Source: an uncultured Pelagibacteraceae bacterium
Lineage (GTDB): Bacteria > Pseudomonadota > Alphaproteobacteria > Pelagibacterales > Pelagibacteraceae
Assembly (NCBI GenBank): GCA_902596925.1
Contig: CACJVT010000007.1
Location: 1-64,000 of the forward strand
DNA: 64,000 bases
Direction: 5' to 3'
Made by a program: the position numbers and the translations under genes. How positions within the stretch are numbered: the first letter of the stretch is position 1; every line of letters begins with the position of its first letter. The notes beneath the pieces were generated by a model. It had not been told where the DNA came from. It did not search any database and saw nothing but the letters and a program-made list of their open reading frames with translations. Shown piece after piece: positions 26,472 through 36,081 of the stretch.

Positions 26472-27431
26472 ATGAAAAAAAAAAGAAGCAAAGAACCCAT
26501 TCAACCAGTAAGTGGTACCAAGGTTCCAAGATTTGCTGGCCCATCAACTTTTGCTAGACTACCAGAATTAAGAGATGTTGAGTACTGTGATGTTGCAATT
26601 GTGGGGATACCATTTGATGCAGGCACGAGTTACAGACCTGGAGCAAGATTTGGTCCACAAAGTATTAGACAAGCTTCAAGACATTTAAGAACAAATTATC
26701 ATCCAAATTATGATGTTGAGCCCTTTAAAGTTCAACAAGTTGCCGATGCGGGAGATATTACCTGCAATCCATTTAATATAGATGAAGCAATTAAGCAAAT
26801 TGAGGAGGGAGCCTTGGATCTTCTTAAAAAAACTGGTGGTATAATTAGTTTAGGTGGAGATCATACAATTGCGTTTCCTTTATTAAAAGCAGTAAATAAA
26901 ATTAATAATGGTCCTGTTGCTTTAGTACATTTTGATGCACATCTTGATACTTGGGATACTTATTTCGGTGCACCATATACACACGGGACACCCTTTAGAA
27001 GAGCACGTGAAGAAAATTTATTCATGGATGATGCCTCAATGCATGTTGGTATCAGAGGTCCGTTGTATAGTAGAGAAGATCTTAAAAATGATGAAAGTTT
27101 TGGATTTAAGATAATTCATTGTGATGAGTTTCAAACTGAAGGTACTGATAAAATTGCCGAAAGAATAAAAAAAAGAGTAGGAAATAATCCATTATATTTA
27201 TCAATTGATATTGATGTTTTAGATCCTGCTTTTGCACCTGGCACTGGTACACCAGAAATAGCTGGCATGACCACTAGAGAAATGGTTAATGTTATTAGAG
27301 GCTTGTCTGGTATGAATTTAATCTCTGCAGATGTTGTTGAGGTATCACCTGCTTATGATCATGCTGAGGTAACATCACTTGCAGCTGCTACTATAGTTTA
27401 TGAGTTAACAAATCTATTTGCAAAAAAGTAA
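26472..27431 (+). CDS. speB: Ureohydrolase of the agmatinase / guanidinobutyrase family
   Basis: 319 aa from the ATG at 26472; a TTG at 26445 would add nine poorly conserved residues. All Mn-binding motifs are there: GGDHT, DAHLD and SIDIDVLDPAFAPGTGTPE. N-terminal PRFAGPSTFARLP and GARFGPQSIR are those of SpeB/GbuA enzymes, which remove urea from agmatine, guanidinobutyrate or similar guanidines. It is divergent from the HEVFH gene and 20 bp upstream of an aldehyde dehydrogenase. The substrate cannot be assigned from sequence alone. Confidence 0.88.
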   Translation: MKKKRSKEPIQPVSGTKVPRFAGPSTFARLPELRDVEYCDVAIVGIPFDAGTSYRPGARFGPQSIRQASRHLRTNYHPNYDVEPFKVQQVADAGDITCNPFNIDEAIKQIEEGALDLLKKTGGIISLGGDHTIAFPLLKAVNKINNGPVALVHFDAHLDTWDTYFGAPYTHGTPFRRAREENLFMDDASMHVGIRGPLYSREDLKNDESFGFKIIHCDEFQTEGTDKIAERIKKRVGNNPLYLSIDIDVLDPAFAPGTGTPEIAGMTTREMVNVIRGLSGMNLISADVVEVSPAYDHAEVTSLAAATIVYELTNLFAKK

Positions 27432-27451
27432 AGAAAGGTTAGGAGTCTCCA

Positions 27452-28885
27452 ATGGAAAATAAAAAAAATTTTTATATTAATGGCAAATGGGTAACACCAA
27501 AAAGCAAAGAAGAAATCAAAGTAATTGATCCTGCTACAGAAGAAAATTGTGCAGTTATAACACTAGGCAACAAAGATGATGTAAATGATGCTGTAAATGC
27601 TGCCAAAAAAGCTTACAGTTCGTGGGCGTTTTCATCAAAAGAGGAGAGAATAAAATTATTAGAAAAACTTTACGAAAATTATAAGAAAAGATGGGCAGAT
27701 ATTGCAAATGCGATTACAATAGAGATGGGAGCACCAAAAGATTTTGCAACAAAACTTCAAGCTGGCACAGGTGCTGCACATTTAAAATCATTTATAAGAT
27801 ATTTAAAAAATTTTGAATTTGAAAAACCATTAGGAGAACATGCGCCTAACCAAAGACTTATTTATGAACCAAAAGGCGTATGTGCATTAATCACACCGTG
27901 GAATTGGCCAATGAATCAGGTTTGTTTAAAAGTAATGCCTGCAATAGCATCTGGCTGCACTATGGTTTTAAAACCATCTGAACTAGCTCCGTTATCATCA
28001 ATGATATTGGCTGAGCTTATTGATGAGACTAAAATTCCAGCAGGTGTGTTTAATTTAGTTAATGGTGATGGAGCAACAACTGGTGATGCATTAACAAGTC
28101 ATCCTGATATTAATATGATTTCATTTACTGGATCAACTAGAGCAGGAGCATTAATTTCCCAAAATGCTGCAAAAGATTTTAAAAGAGTAAGTTTAGAACT
28201 TGGTGGCAAAGGTGCAAATATAATATTTAAAGATGCTGATCCAGATGCAATAGAAAGAGGTGCTTTGAGATGTTTTAGAAACTCTGGCCAGTCATGTAAT
28301 GCACCCACAAGAATGCTAGTTGAAAAATCAATGTATAATGATGCTGTGGAAAGATTAAAGAAGTATACAGAAAACTTTGAGGTTGGTGATCCAAAAAAAG
28401 AGGGAGAGCATATAGGCCCAGTTATTTCTGAAACTCAATATAACAAGATACAAACTTTAATTAAGAAGGGTATTGATGAGGGAGCTAAATTAGTAGCTGG
28501 AGGCCCAGGCAAGCCAGATGGAATAGAAAAAGGTTATTTTGTAAAGCCTACTGTATTTGCTGATGTTAATAATAAAATGGAAATAGCAAGAACAGAAATA
28601 TTTGGTCCAGTTTTATCTGTAATGCCTTTTGAAACGGAGGAAGAAGCTATTGAAATTGCAAACGATACTCCCTACGGATTAACAAACTACATTCAAACCA
28701 AAGATAAAGAAAAAGTAAAGAGAGTTGCTAGAAAACTTAGATCGGGGATGGTTGATGTTAATGGTGCTGGTATTGCTGTTGATGCGCCTTTTGGTGGATT
28801 TAAACATTCGGGGATTGGTAGAGAAGCTGGTGAACATGGTCTAGAAGAGTTTCTAGAAGTTAAATCTGTAGGTGGGTGGAGTTAA
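27452..28885 (+). CDS. NAD(P)-dependent aldehyde dehydrogenase
   Basis: 477 aa ALDH-superfamily enzyme. It has PWNWPMNQVCLK (oxyanion Asn), LKPSELAPLS, SFTGSTRAG, the catalytic Glu in LELGGKGAN, the nucleophile Cys in NSGQSCNAPTR near residue 282, and EIFGPVLSVMPF. A Shine-Dalgarno-like AGGAG precedes the ATG. With the ureohydrolase upstream it may oxidise an aminoaldehyde from polyamine or guanidine breakdown. The ASQSCxAPTR type is broad in substrate. It overlaps the convergent deacylase by 4 bp. Confidence 0.92.
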   Translation: MENKKNFYINGKWVTPKSKEEIKVIDPATEENCAVITLGNKDDVNDAVNAAKKAYSSWAFSSKEERIKLLEKLYENYKKRWADIANAITIEMGAPKDFATKLQAGTGAAHLKSFIRYLKNFEFEKPLGEHAPNQRLIYEPKGVCALITPWNWPMNQVCLKVMPAIASGCTMVLKPSELAPLSSMILAELIDETKIPAGVFNLVNGDGATTGDALTSHPDINMISFTGSTRAGALISQNAAKDFKRVSLELGGKGANIIFKDADPDAIERGALRCFRNSGQSCNAPTRMLVEKSMYNDAVERLKKYTENFEVGDPKKEGEHIGPVISETQYNKIQTLIKKGIDEGAKLVAGGPGKPDGIEKGYFVKPTVFADVNNKMEIARTEIFGPVLSVMPFETEEEAIEIANDTPYGLTNYIQTKDKEKVKRVARKLRSGMVDVNGAGIAVDAPFGGFKHSGIGREAGEHGLEEFLEVKSVGGWS

Positions 28886-30072
28886 TTAAGAGAAGATTTT
28901 TTCTTAATTCCTTCAAGAAATTTTAAACATTTTTTAAGTTCATTAAGTTCAATGAACTCATCAACTTTGTGAGCTTGTTCAATAGAGCCTGGACCGCAAA
29001 CAACTGTGCTGATACCAATTTCTTGAAACAATCCAGCTTCAGTTCCAAAGGATACAACTTCTCTAGAATTATCACCGGTCAAACTTGAGACTAATTCACA
29101 TGCTTCTGAATTATCTATACGATCAAAACCTGTGACTTCACCTATTATTTCCTTAGTTATCTTTGAATTAGGAAAAACTTTTCTCATCTCTGGTAATAAA
29201 ACTTCATTTGCATATTCATCTATTTTTTGATTTAGAAAGACACCATCTTCTTTGATGACTGGTCTTGTCTCCCATTCAACCCGACATTTGTCAGCTATTA
29301 CATTGTGAGCTATACCTCCAAATATTCCTCCAACTTGTAATGTTGAAAAAGGAGGATCAAAAATTGAGTCCTTCGGAGCTCTTTTTTTTAATTCTTCCCT
29401 AAGCTCGATTAACTTATTTGCGTATTTTGATGCAAATTCAACGGCACTAACACCTTTGTGAGGCATCGAGCTATGTCCAGCTAATCCCTCAAAATAAGTT
29501 GTATATTCATAACAACCTTTATGCGCATCTATGATTTTCATTTTTGTAGGTTCACCCACAATACAAATTCCATCTTGAATATTTCTTTTTTTAAGTTCTT
29601 TAATTAATATTGGAGCACCCAAGCATGCTGTTTCTTCATCAAATGTAAAAGAAAAATGTATATCTCTATTTAAATCAACTTTAGAAAAAACTGGAGCAAA
29701 CGCTAAAGTACACGCAATAAATCCCTTCATATCACAGGAACCTCTTCCATAAAGTTTATCTTCTTTAATTGTTGCTTTGAAAGGGTCTGTACTCCAACTC
29801 TTTGAAACAGGGACTGTATCAGTATGACCAGATAAAATTATTGGTTTAACCCCATTTGATTTTTTTGCTTTTATTGTTGCAAAAAGATTTACTCTTTTTT
29901 TTTCATCATCATATGTTTTAAATGAAGTTGCACCTAAATCATTTAGATATTTTTCACAATAATTAATTAAATCATTGTTATCTTCTCCAGAAATAGTTTT
30001 AAATCCAATTAAATCAGATAAAATCTTAATAGAATTTTCGTATAATTTATCTAAATTTACTTCTGTACTCAT
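28882..30072 (-). CDS. argE: M20 deacylase, acetylornithine deacetylase (ArgE) type
   Basis: 396 aa. Zinc ligands are visible in LSGHTDTVP (His, Asp), GRGSCDMKG (bridging Asp), the catalytic Glu-Glu in TFDEETACLG, and a later GPGSIEQAHKVDEF. The dimerisation domain carries GLAGHSSMPHKGVSA. The sequence is ArgE-like. In an ectoine-degrading context the same family includes DoeB, N-acetyl-diaminobutyrate deacetylase, so a role with the DoeA gene 10 kb upstream is possible. It is single on the minus strand. Confidence 0.85.
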   Translation of the reverse strand: MSTEVNLDKLYENSIKILSDLIGFKTISGEDNNDLINYCEKYLNDLGATSFKTYDDEKKRVNLFATIKAKKSNGVKPIILSGHTDTVPVSKSWSTDPFKATIKEDKLYGRGSCDMKGFIACTLAFAPVFSKVDLNRDIHFSFTFDEETACLGAPILIKELKKRNIQDGICIVGEPTKMKIIDAHKGCYEYTTYFEGLAGHSSMPHKGVSAVEFASKYANKLIELREELKKRAPKDSIFDPPFSTLQVGGIFGGIAHNVIADKCRVEWETRPVIKEDGVFLNQKIDEYANEVLLPEMRKVFPNSKITKEIIGEVTGFDRIDNSEACELVSSLTGDNSREVVSFGTEAGLFQEIGISTVVCGPGSIEQAHKVDEFIELNELKKCLKFLEGIKKKSSLN

Positions 30073-30101
30073 TAGTAATAATTAATATAAATATCTCATT
30101 T

Positions 30102-30443
30102 ATGAAAGAACAAATTACTTACGACATATTTGAGAAAATAGACATTAGACTTGGGACAGTACTTTCAGTCAAAAAAAATGAAAAAGCTAGAAAACCATCT
30201 TTAGTTGTTGAAGTTGATTTTGGAAAAGAAATAGGTGTTAAAACATCTTCCGCCCAAATTACTCATTTTTATAATGAGGAAAATTTAGTTGGTAAACAAG
30301 TGATTGGTGTTTGTAATTTTCCAGAAAAAAATATTGCAGGTATAAAATCTCAATTTTTACTTTTAGGCTCGATAGACTCTGAAGGAAAGGTAACATTAGT
30401 ACATCCCTCACAAAAAGCAGAGAATGGTTTACCTATAGCATAA
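30102..30443 (+). CDS. csaA: CsaA-like tRNA-binding-domain protein
   Basis: 113 aa, a single EMAP/tRNA-binding OB fold. Visible blocks are DIRLGTVLSV at about residues 13-22, GVKTSSAQIT, then LVGKQVIGVCNFPEKNIAGIKS. The ending LVHPSQKAENGLPIA is close to the CsaA family, which binds tRNA-like ligands and was described as a secretion-related chaperone in Bacillus. It starts a short plus-strand run with the LysE-type exporter and acnA. Confidence 0.88.
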   Translation: MKEQITYDIFEKIDIRLGTVLSVKKNEKARKPSLVVEVDFGKEIGVKTSSAQITHFYNEENLVGKQVIGVCNFPEKNIAGIKSQFLLLGSIDSEGKVTLVHPSQKAENGLPIA

Positions 30444-30445
30444 GT

Positions 30446-31036
30446 ATGCATCCTGAATTTTTATCTATGGCACTATTTTGGATTGTAGCTGCTTATACAC
30501 CAGGACCAAATAACGTGGTCGCATCTTACTCTGGTTTTAATTTTGGAATAAGAAAAACAATCCCTCACATTTTTGGAGTTACATTTGGATTTACTTCTGT
30601 GGTATTTGCTTTGACAATTGGTTTAGTTAATGTTTTTAAACTATTTCCAATTATTCAAACTATTTTGAAATATCTAGGAAGTTTATTTTTAATATACCTA
30701 GCTTATAAAATTAGTTTCTCAAAATCTTCTAACGAAAGCAAAAACGAAAATCCAATTTCTTTTTTAGATACTTTTATTTTTCAATTTTTGAATCCAAAAG
30801 GTGTTTTGATTGGAATTATTATAGTTTCAACATATGTTGAATATGGAGAAAATTATCTTAATTATGCGACTCAAGTTGTTTTATTTGCCTTTATAGTATC
30901 TTTATCAAGCATTACCTTTTGGACATTTGTTGGTAAATATCTTAGAAAATTTGCGACAAATGAGAAATTTATTAAATACTTTAATTATGTTATGTCAGTG
31001 CTTCTTCTTTTGAGCATAATTACATTTTATATATAA
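30446..31036 (+). CDS. LysE/RhtB-family amino-acid exporter
   Basis: 196 aa with about six hydrophobic helices. The N-terminal AAYTPGPNNVVASYSGFNFGIRK is the LysE-superfamily signature, and a later FLNPKGVLIGI is the second conserved loop. It would export an amino acid or derivative; which one is not decidable. Its ATG is 3 bp after the csaA stop and acnA follows by 4 bp. Confidence 0.88.
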   Translation: MHPEFLSMALFWIVAAYTPGPNNVVASYSGFNFGIRKTIPHIFGVTFGFTSVVFALTIGLVNVFKLFPIIQTILKYLGSLFLIYLAYKISFSKSSNESKNENPISFLDTFIFQFLNPKGVLIGIIIVSTYVEYGENYLNYATQVVLFAFIVSLSSITFWTFVGKYLRKFATNEKFIKYFNYVMSVLLLLSIITFYI

Positions 31037-31039
31037 GAT

Positions 31040-33709
31040 ATGAAACCAGGAAATAAAAATTCTTACAAATCATTATCTGACCTAGAGGTTAACGGTAAAA
31101 ACTATAAATATTATTCATTAAAAAAAGCTGAATTAAATGGTTTAGATGGTATTTCAAAATTACCAAAGTCGTTAAAAGTTTTATTGGAAAATTTACTTAG
31201 GTATGAGGACGATATATCAGTTAATAAAAAGCAAATAGAAGCAATAAAAAACTGGCTTGATACAAAAAAATCAAAAACTGAAATAGCTTACAGACCAGCC
31301 AGAGTTTTACTCCAAGATTATACAGGGATACCAGCAGTGGCTGATTTAGCTGCTATGAGAGAAGCTGTAAAAGAAAAAAATAAAGATCCAAATACAATTA
31401 ACCCTTTATCTGCAGTCGATTTAGTTATTGATCACTCTGTTCAAGTTGATCAATCAGCTAAAAAAGATTCATTTGAAAAGAATGTAGATATCGAATTTAA
31501 AAGAAATGGCGAAAGATATTCTTTTTTAAAATGGGGTCAAAGCGCTTTTAACAATTTTAGAATTGTTCCTCCAGGAACTGGTATCTGTCACCAAGTTAAT
31601 TTAGAGTATTTATCAAAAGTAGTTTGGTCAGAAGAATATAAAGGAGAAAAATATTTATTCCCTGATACTCTTGTTGGAACAGACAGTCATACAACCATGG
31701 TCAATGGTTTATCAGTTTTAGGATGGGGTGTTGGTGGAATTGAAGCTGAAGCAGGCATGTTGGGGCAGCCTATTTCGATGTTAATTCCTGAAGTCATTGG
31801 ATTTGAAGTAACAAAAAAAATGCCAGAGGGTACAACTGCTACAGACTTAGTTTTAACGGTTGTTAAAATGCTTAGAGACAAAGGAGTAGTTGGAAAATTT
31901 GTTGAATTCTACGGTGAGGGATTAAAAAATTTAACTTTAGCAGATAGAGCAACAATTTCTAATATGGCACCTGAGTATGGAGCTACATGTGGATTCTTTC
32001 CTATAGATGAAGAAACTTTAAAATATTTAGAATTTTCTGGAAGAGATAAAGAAACAGTTGCGATTGTTGAAAAGTATGCGAAGGAACAAGGTCTGTGGAC
32101 AAGCGATGAAATTGAATTCACTGATAAAATCTCTTTAGATATGTCTACTGTAGTTCCAACAATTTCAGGCCCTAAAAGACCACAAGATAAAGTTCTTTTA
32201 ACTGACGCATCAAGCAATTTTAAAAAAGTTTTTAAAGAAGCTACAGATAAAAATGATTATAAAATTTCTAAGGTAAAAGATACGGATTATGAAATTAAAG
32301 ATGGTTCAATACTAATCGCAGCAATAACATCATGTACGAACACTTCTAATCCAAACGTTCTTATTGGAGCGGGACTACTTGCAAAAAAAGCTGTTGAATT
32401 AGGATTGAATGTTAAACCATGGGTTAAAACATCTTTAGCTCCTGGGTCTCAAGTTGTAACTGATTATCTAGAAAAAGCAGGTCTAAATACATACTTAGAT
32501 CAATTAGGATTCAATTTGGTTGGTTATGGATGCACAACTTGTATTGGGAATTCAGGACCTTTAGAAGAAAATATAGTTGATGCTATTCAAAAAGAAAATT
32601 TATATGCGGTCTCTGTTTTATCAGGTAATAGAAACTTTGAGGGGAGAATTTCACCTCACATTAAAGCAAATTACCTAGCCTCTCCACCTCTCGTTGTAGC
32701 TTATGCTCTTGCAGGTCATATGGAATTTGATCTATTCAAAGACTCATTTGGAAAAGGCAAAAATGGTAAAGATGTTTTTTTAAAAGATATCTGGCCTTCA
32801 AATAAAGAAATAGAGGATACATTGAAGATTTCTCTTAATGCAGATATGTTTGTTAAAAGATATTCAAATGTTTCCGAGGGACCAAAACAATGGCAGGAAA
32901 TCAAAACAGAGAAAAGTAGTATCTATAATTGGGATGAAAATTCTACTTACGTAAAAAAACCTCCTTTTTTCGAAAATCTTAGTGACGACCCAGAAGGTTT
33001 TAAAGAGATAAAAAATGCTAGACCATTATTGATATTAGGAGATATGGTTACTACAGATCATATTTCTCCCGCTGGTAATATTCAAAAAGATAGCCCAACA
33101 GGTGAATATTTTATGAATTATCAAATTCTTCCAAAGGACTATAATTCATATGGTTCAAGACGTGGAAATCATGAAGTAATGATGAGAGGTACGTTTGCAA
33201 ACATAAGAATTAAAAATGAAATGGCTCCTGGAACTGAAGGCGGTTACACAAAATTACACCCTGAGGAAAAAGTTATGTCAGTTTATGATGCAGTAGTGGA
33301 GTATAAAAAAAGAGGGACCGATTTAGTTGTAATTGGTGGTAAAGAATATGGTACAGGTTCTTCTCGTGATTGGGCTGCAAAAGGGACAAAATTACTAGGA
33401 GTTAAGGTAGTAATTGTAGAGAGTTTTGAAAGAATACATAGATCAAATTTAATTGGGATGGGAATATTGCCATTACAATTTACAGAAAATATGAACAGAA
33501 AAAATCTGAATTTATTAGGTTCTGAATTAATTAGCGTGGTAGATATTGAAAAAGGAATTAATCCATCTGATAAGGTAAAAGTTGAGATTAAATACGCATC
33601 AGGAGATGTAAAAATAATAGATACCCTATGCAGAATTGATACCAAAAATGAATTGGAATACTATAAAAATGGTGGAATACTCCAATATGTTTTAAGAAAT
33701 ATGATTTAG
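31040..33709 (+). CDS. acnA: Aconitate hydratase (AcnA type)
   Basis: Interconverts citrate and isocitrate. 889 aa, standard for AcnA/IRP1-type aconitase. The [4Fe-4S] ligands are in AAITSCTNTSNP and GYGCTTCIGNSGPL. The substrate region VGTDSHTTMVNGL and the swivel domain GKEYGTGSSRDWAAKGT are intact. It supplies the substrate for the icd enzyme elsewhere in this window. Two bp separate its stop from the next ATG. Confidence 0.97.
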   Translation: MKPGNKNSYKSLSDLEVNGKNYKYYSLKKAELNGLDGISKLPKSLKVLLENLLRYEDDISVNKKQIEAIKNWLDTKKSKTEIAYRPARVLLQDYTGIPAVADLAAMREAVKEKNKDPNTINPLSAVDLVIDHSVQVDQSAKKDSFEKNVDIEFKRNGERYSFLKWGQSAFNNFRIVPPGTGICHQVNLEYLSKVVWSEEYKGEKYLFPDTLVGTDSHTTMVNGLSVLGWGVGGIEAEAGMLGQPISMLIPEVIGFEVTKKMPEGTTATDLVLTVVKMLRDKGVVGKFVEFYGEGLKNLTLADRATISNMAPEYGATCGFFPIDEETLKYLEFSGRDKETVAIVEKYAKEQGLWTSDEIEFTDKISLDMSTVVPTISGPKRPQDKVLLTDASSNFKKVFKEATDKNDYKISKVKDTDYEIKDGSILIAAITSCTNTSNPNVLIGAGLLAKKAVELGLNVKPWVKTSLAPGSQVVTDYLEKAGLNTYLDQLGFNLVGYGCTTCIGNSGPLEENIVDAIQKENLYAVSVLSGNRNFEGRISPHIKANYLASPPLVVAYALAGHMEFDLFKDSFGKGKNGKDVFLKDIWPSNKEIEDTLKISLNADMFVKRYSNVSEGPKQWQEIKTEKSSIYNWDENSTYVKKPPFFENLSDDPEGFKEIKNARPLLILGDMVTTDHISPAGNIQKDSPTGEYFMNYQILPKDYNSYGSRRGNHEVMMRGTFANIRIKNEMAPGTEGGYTKLHPEEKVMSVYDAVVEYKKRGTDLVVIGGKEYGTGSSRDWAAKGTKLLGVKVVIVESFERIHRSNLIGMGILPLQFTENMNRKNLNLLGSELISVVDIEKGINPSDKVKVEIKYASGDVKIIDTLCRIDTKNELEYYKNGGILQYVLRNMI

Positions 33710-33711
33710 AT

Positions 33712-34356
33712 ATGGATGAGGATATATCAATAATAAATACAAACACAAGAAATGAAAAAATAAAAAATTTTTTTATTCATAACAAAAAAAAAATAATTTC
33801 AGGCTTAAGTTTTATCGTTATACTTTTAATATGTTATTTTGCTTTTGGCGAATATCAGGATAGAAAAAAAATTAAGATTTCAGAATCTTTTAATACAATA
33901 ACTATAAATTATTCCGAAAGTAATAAGGAAAAAACAGCTAAAGATTTAATACAAATAGTTAATGAAAAAAATTCAACTTATTCACCATTATCTTTATATT
34001 TTATAATAGATAATGAATTAATTAGCGAAAAAAACACAATCAACGAATTATTTGATGTTATTATTGATGAAACGTCATTGGATAAAGAGATAAAAAATTT
34101 AAATATTTATAAAAAAGCGCTTTATAATGCAGATGATAGCAATGAAAGTGATTTATTGAATATTTTAAATCCAGTAATAAAATCGGAGAGTGTTTGGAAA
34201 TCTCACGCACTATATTTAATGGCAGAATATTTTTACTCAAAAAACGAGATGCAAAAATCAAAAGAGTTTTTTAATCAGATTGTAAATTTAGAAAATGCAA
34301 ATAATGAAATTAAAGTGGAGTCTCAAAAAAGACTCAATAGAGATTTAAGTGATTAA
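33712..34356 (+). CDS. YfgM-like membrane-anchored TPR protein
   Basis: 214 aa. A basic cytoplasmic N-terminus (FFIHNKKKI) is followed by one membrane helix at about residues 32-48, then a periplasmic helical domain with weak TPR signals, including SHALYLMAEYFYSKNEMQKSKEFFNQIV near the end. The arrangement (N-in anchor plus TPR, directly before a BamB-like propeller) is that of YfgM, an ancillary SecYEG-associated chaperone. The next gene starts inside its last codons. Confidence 0.72.
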   Translation: MDEDISIINTNTRNEKIKNFFIHNKKKIISGLSFIVILLICYFAFGEYQDRKKIKISESFNTITINYSESNKEKTAKDLIQIVNEKNSTYSPLSLYFIIDNELISEKNTINELFDVIIDETSLDKEIKNLNIYKKALYNADDSNESDLLNILNPVIKSESVWKSHALYLMAEYFYSKNEMQKSKEFFNQIVNLENANNEIKVESQKRLNRDLSD

Positions 34357-35650
34357 GGTTTTAAATTTATTTTTAATAATAATTTTTTGTTTTAGCTGTT
34401 CTCTTAATAAAAATTCTAAATTTTGGACTAAAGAAACAATTAAAGAAATTGAAGAAAAAAAATTTGAAAAAATTTTTAGTGATCCAAAAACTCTAAGTCA
34501 GGAATTAAATACTAATATAAATCTGAATTTTAGCACAAGTCCAAAAAAGTCTAAATTATCAAAAAAACTAACAAATAACGATAGTATGGTAAATTTTGAT
34601 GGTTCACTTAAAAAATTATCTAAATACAAGTTTTCAAAAATTGAAAATTTTTATCAAGCTGAACCAGTCATATCTTTTTATGGTGAAAATATAATTTTCT
34701 TTGATGATAAAGGCACAATTTTACAATTTGATAAAAATTCTAGATTAGTTTGGAAAAAAAATTATTATACAAAATCGGAAAAAAAATTAGACCCAATTTT
34801 ACAATTTGCAAATAATAATCAATTTTTAATAGTTGCTGACAATTTAATGAAATATTATAAATTAAATTTAGATACTGGAGATATAATTTGGTCTAAAAAG
34901 AATTTAGCACCATTTAACTCACAAATAAAAATATACAAAGATCGGTTTTTTGTAGTTGATTTTACAAATACTCTAAGGTGTTTTTCTCTTAAAAATGGAA
35001 AAGAGTTATGGAATTTTCAAACAGAGACACCATTAATTAGATCTCAAAAAAGATTATCTATAGCGATTGTTGATGAAGTAGTTTATTTTAATAACTCTTT
35101 AGGAGATATCAGTGCAGTCAATCTTAAAGACGGAAGTTTGATCTGGCAGTTACCAACTCAAAGTAATATTATTTATGAGTCAGCTTTTTCTCTTGAGACA
35201 TCAGATATAATCGCAGATAAAAGTAATTTATTTTTCTCTAATAATAATAATCAATTCTTTTCTGTTGACATCAAGTCTGGGAGCTTCAATTGGGAAAATA
35301 CTGTAAACTCAAATTTAAGACCTACATTAATTGAGAATTTTTTAATTTCAGTCTCATTGGAGGGTTATCTAATAGTAATTGATAAAATAACAGGAAATAT
35401 AATCAAAGTTACTGATGTATTTAATAATTTTAACCCAAAAAAAAGAAAAGAGATCTTACCCACTGGATTTATCGTAGGTAGTAAAAATATATATTTATCT
35501 ACAAATATAGGAAGATTATTAGTCATTGATATAAAATCTGGTAAAACTATTTCGACATTAAAAATCGATAAGGATAAAATTTCACGCCCTTTTGTTTCTA
35601 ACCAAAATCTATATTTAGTAAAAGATAGTGCTATAATTAAACTGAATTAA
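34349..35650 (+). CDS. bamB: BamB-like PQQ-repeat beta-propeller lipoprotein
   Basis: 433 aa from a GTG start that overlaps the previous gene by 8 bp. A lipoprotein-like N-terminus puts Cys17 after FCFS, though this is a weak lipobox. The rest is a string of PQQ-type blades: GTILQFDKNSRLVWKKN, LNLDTGDIIWSKKN, FSLKNGKELWNFQTETPLIRS, VNLKDGSLIWQLP and VDIKSGSFNWEN. BamB helps fold outer-membrane proteins as part of the BAM complex. In many proteobacteria the GTPase gene der comes next; here it does not. Confidence 0.82.
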   Translation: MIKVLNLFLIIIFCFSCSLNKNSKFWTKETIKEIEEKKFEKIFSDPKTLSQELNTNINLNFSTSPKKSKLSKKLTNNDSMVNFDGSLKKLSKYKFSKIENFYQAEPVISFYGENIIFFDDKGTILQFDKNSRLVWKKNYYTKSEKKLDPILQFANNNQFLIVADNLMKYYKLNLDTGDIIWSKKNLAPFNSQIKIYKDRFFVVDFTNTLRCFSLKNGKELWNFQTETPLIRSQKRLSIAIVDEVVYFNNSLGDISAVNLKDGSLIWQLPTQSNIIYESAFSLETSDIIADKSNLFFSNNNNQFFSVDIKSGSFNWENTVNSNLRPTLIENFLISVSLEGYLIVIDKITGNIIKVTDVFNNFNPKKRKEILPTGFIVGSKNIYLSTNIGRLLVIDIKSGKTISTLKIDKDKISRPFVSNQNLYLVKDSAIIKLN

Positions 35651-36081
35651 TGTTTTTAAAGTTATTAGATAAGTTAGGTAGAAAAAAAGTTGTTCTAGAT
35701 AGAGGACCTTCACATCCAAGATTTGATTTAGCAAAACCTTGGATGAATAGATATTATTTAATTTTTAGACATAGACCAAAGTGGTTTCCATTTAATATAC
35801 TTATTCATGAAATGTTAGCTGATGATCACGGTGAAGGAGTACATAATCATCTTTTCCCATATATTACGATTGTGATAAGAGGTGGTTATTGGGAAACAAC
35901 TAAAGAAGGAAAATTTTGGAGAAAACCTGGCTATATTGGATTTAGATCTGCTAATGCACATCACAGAGTTGATTTGGAGCCCGGAACTAAACCTATGACA
36001 ATTTTTATTTCCGGTCCATTTGGTTTGAGGAAAGGTCCAAGATCAGAATATGGTATTGATTTTAAATCAAAAAAAAATTGA
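35650..36081 (+). CDS. Small cupin-fold protein of unknown function
   Basis: 143 aa. Central HGEGVHNHLFPYITIVIRGGYWE (about residues 60-82) and HHRVDLEPG (about 103-111) form a cupin-like two-motif barrel with several His available for a metal. Similar short cupins with an HxH..GGYxE pattern are seen in marine bacteria and phages, but no function is known to me. It overlaps the bamB stop by one base and the zapE ATG by one base. Confidence 0.68.
   Translation: MFLKLLDKLGRKKVVLDRGPSHPRFDLAKPWMNRYYLIFRHRPKWFPFNILIHEMLADDHGEGVHNHLFPYITIVIRGGYWETTKEGKFWRKPGYIGFRSANAHHRVDLEPGTKPMTIFISGPFGLRKGPRSEYGIDFKSKKN

Noticed and set aside
33283..33645. 120-aa minus-strand open frame inside acnA
   Set aside because: Covered by the conserved swivel domain of aconitase on the plus strand.
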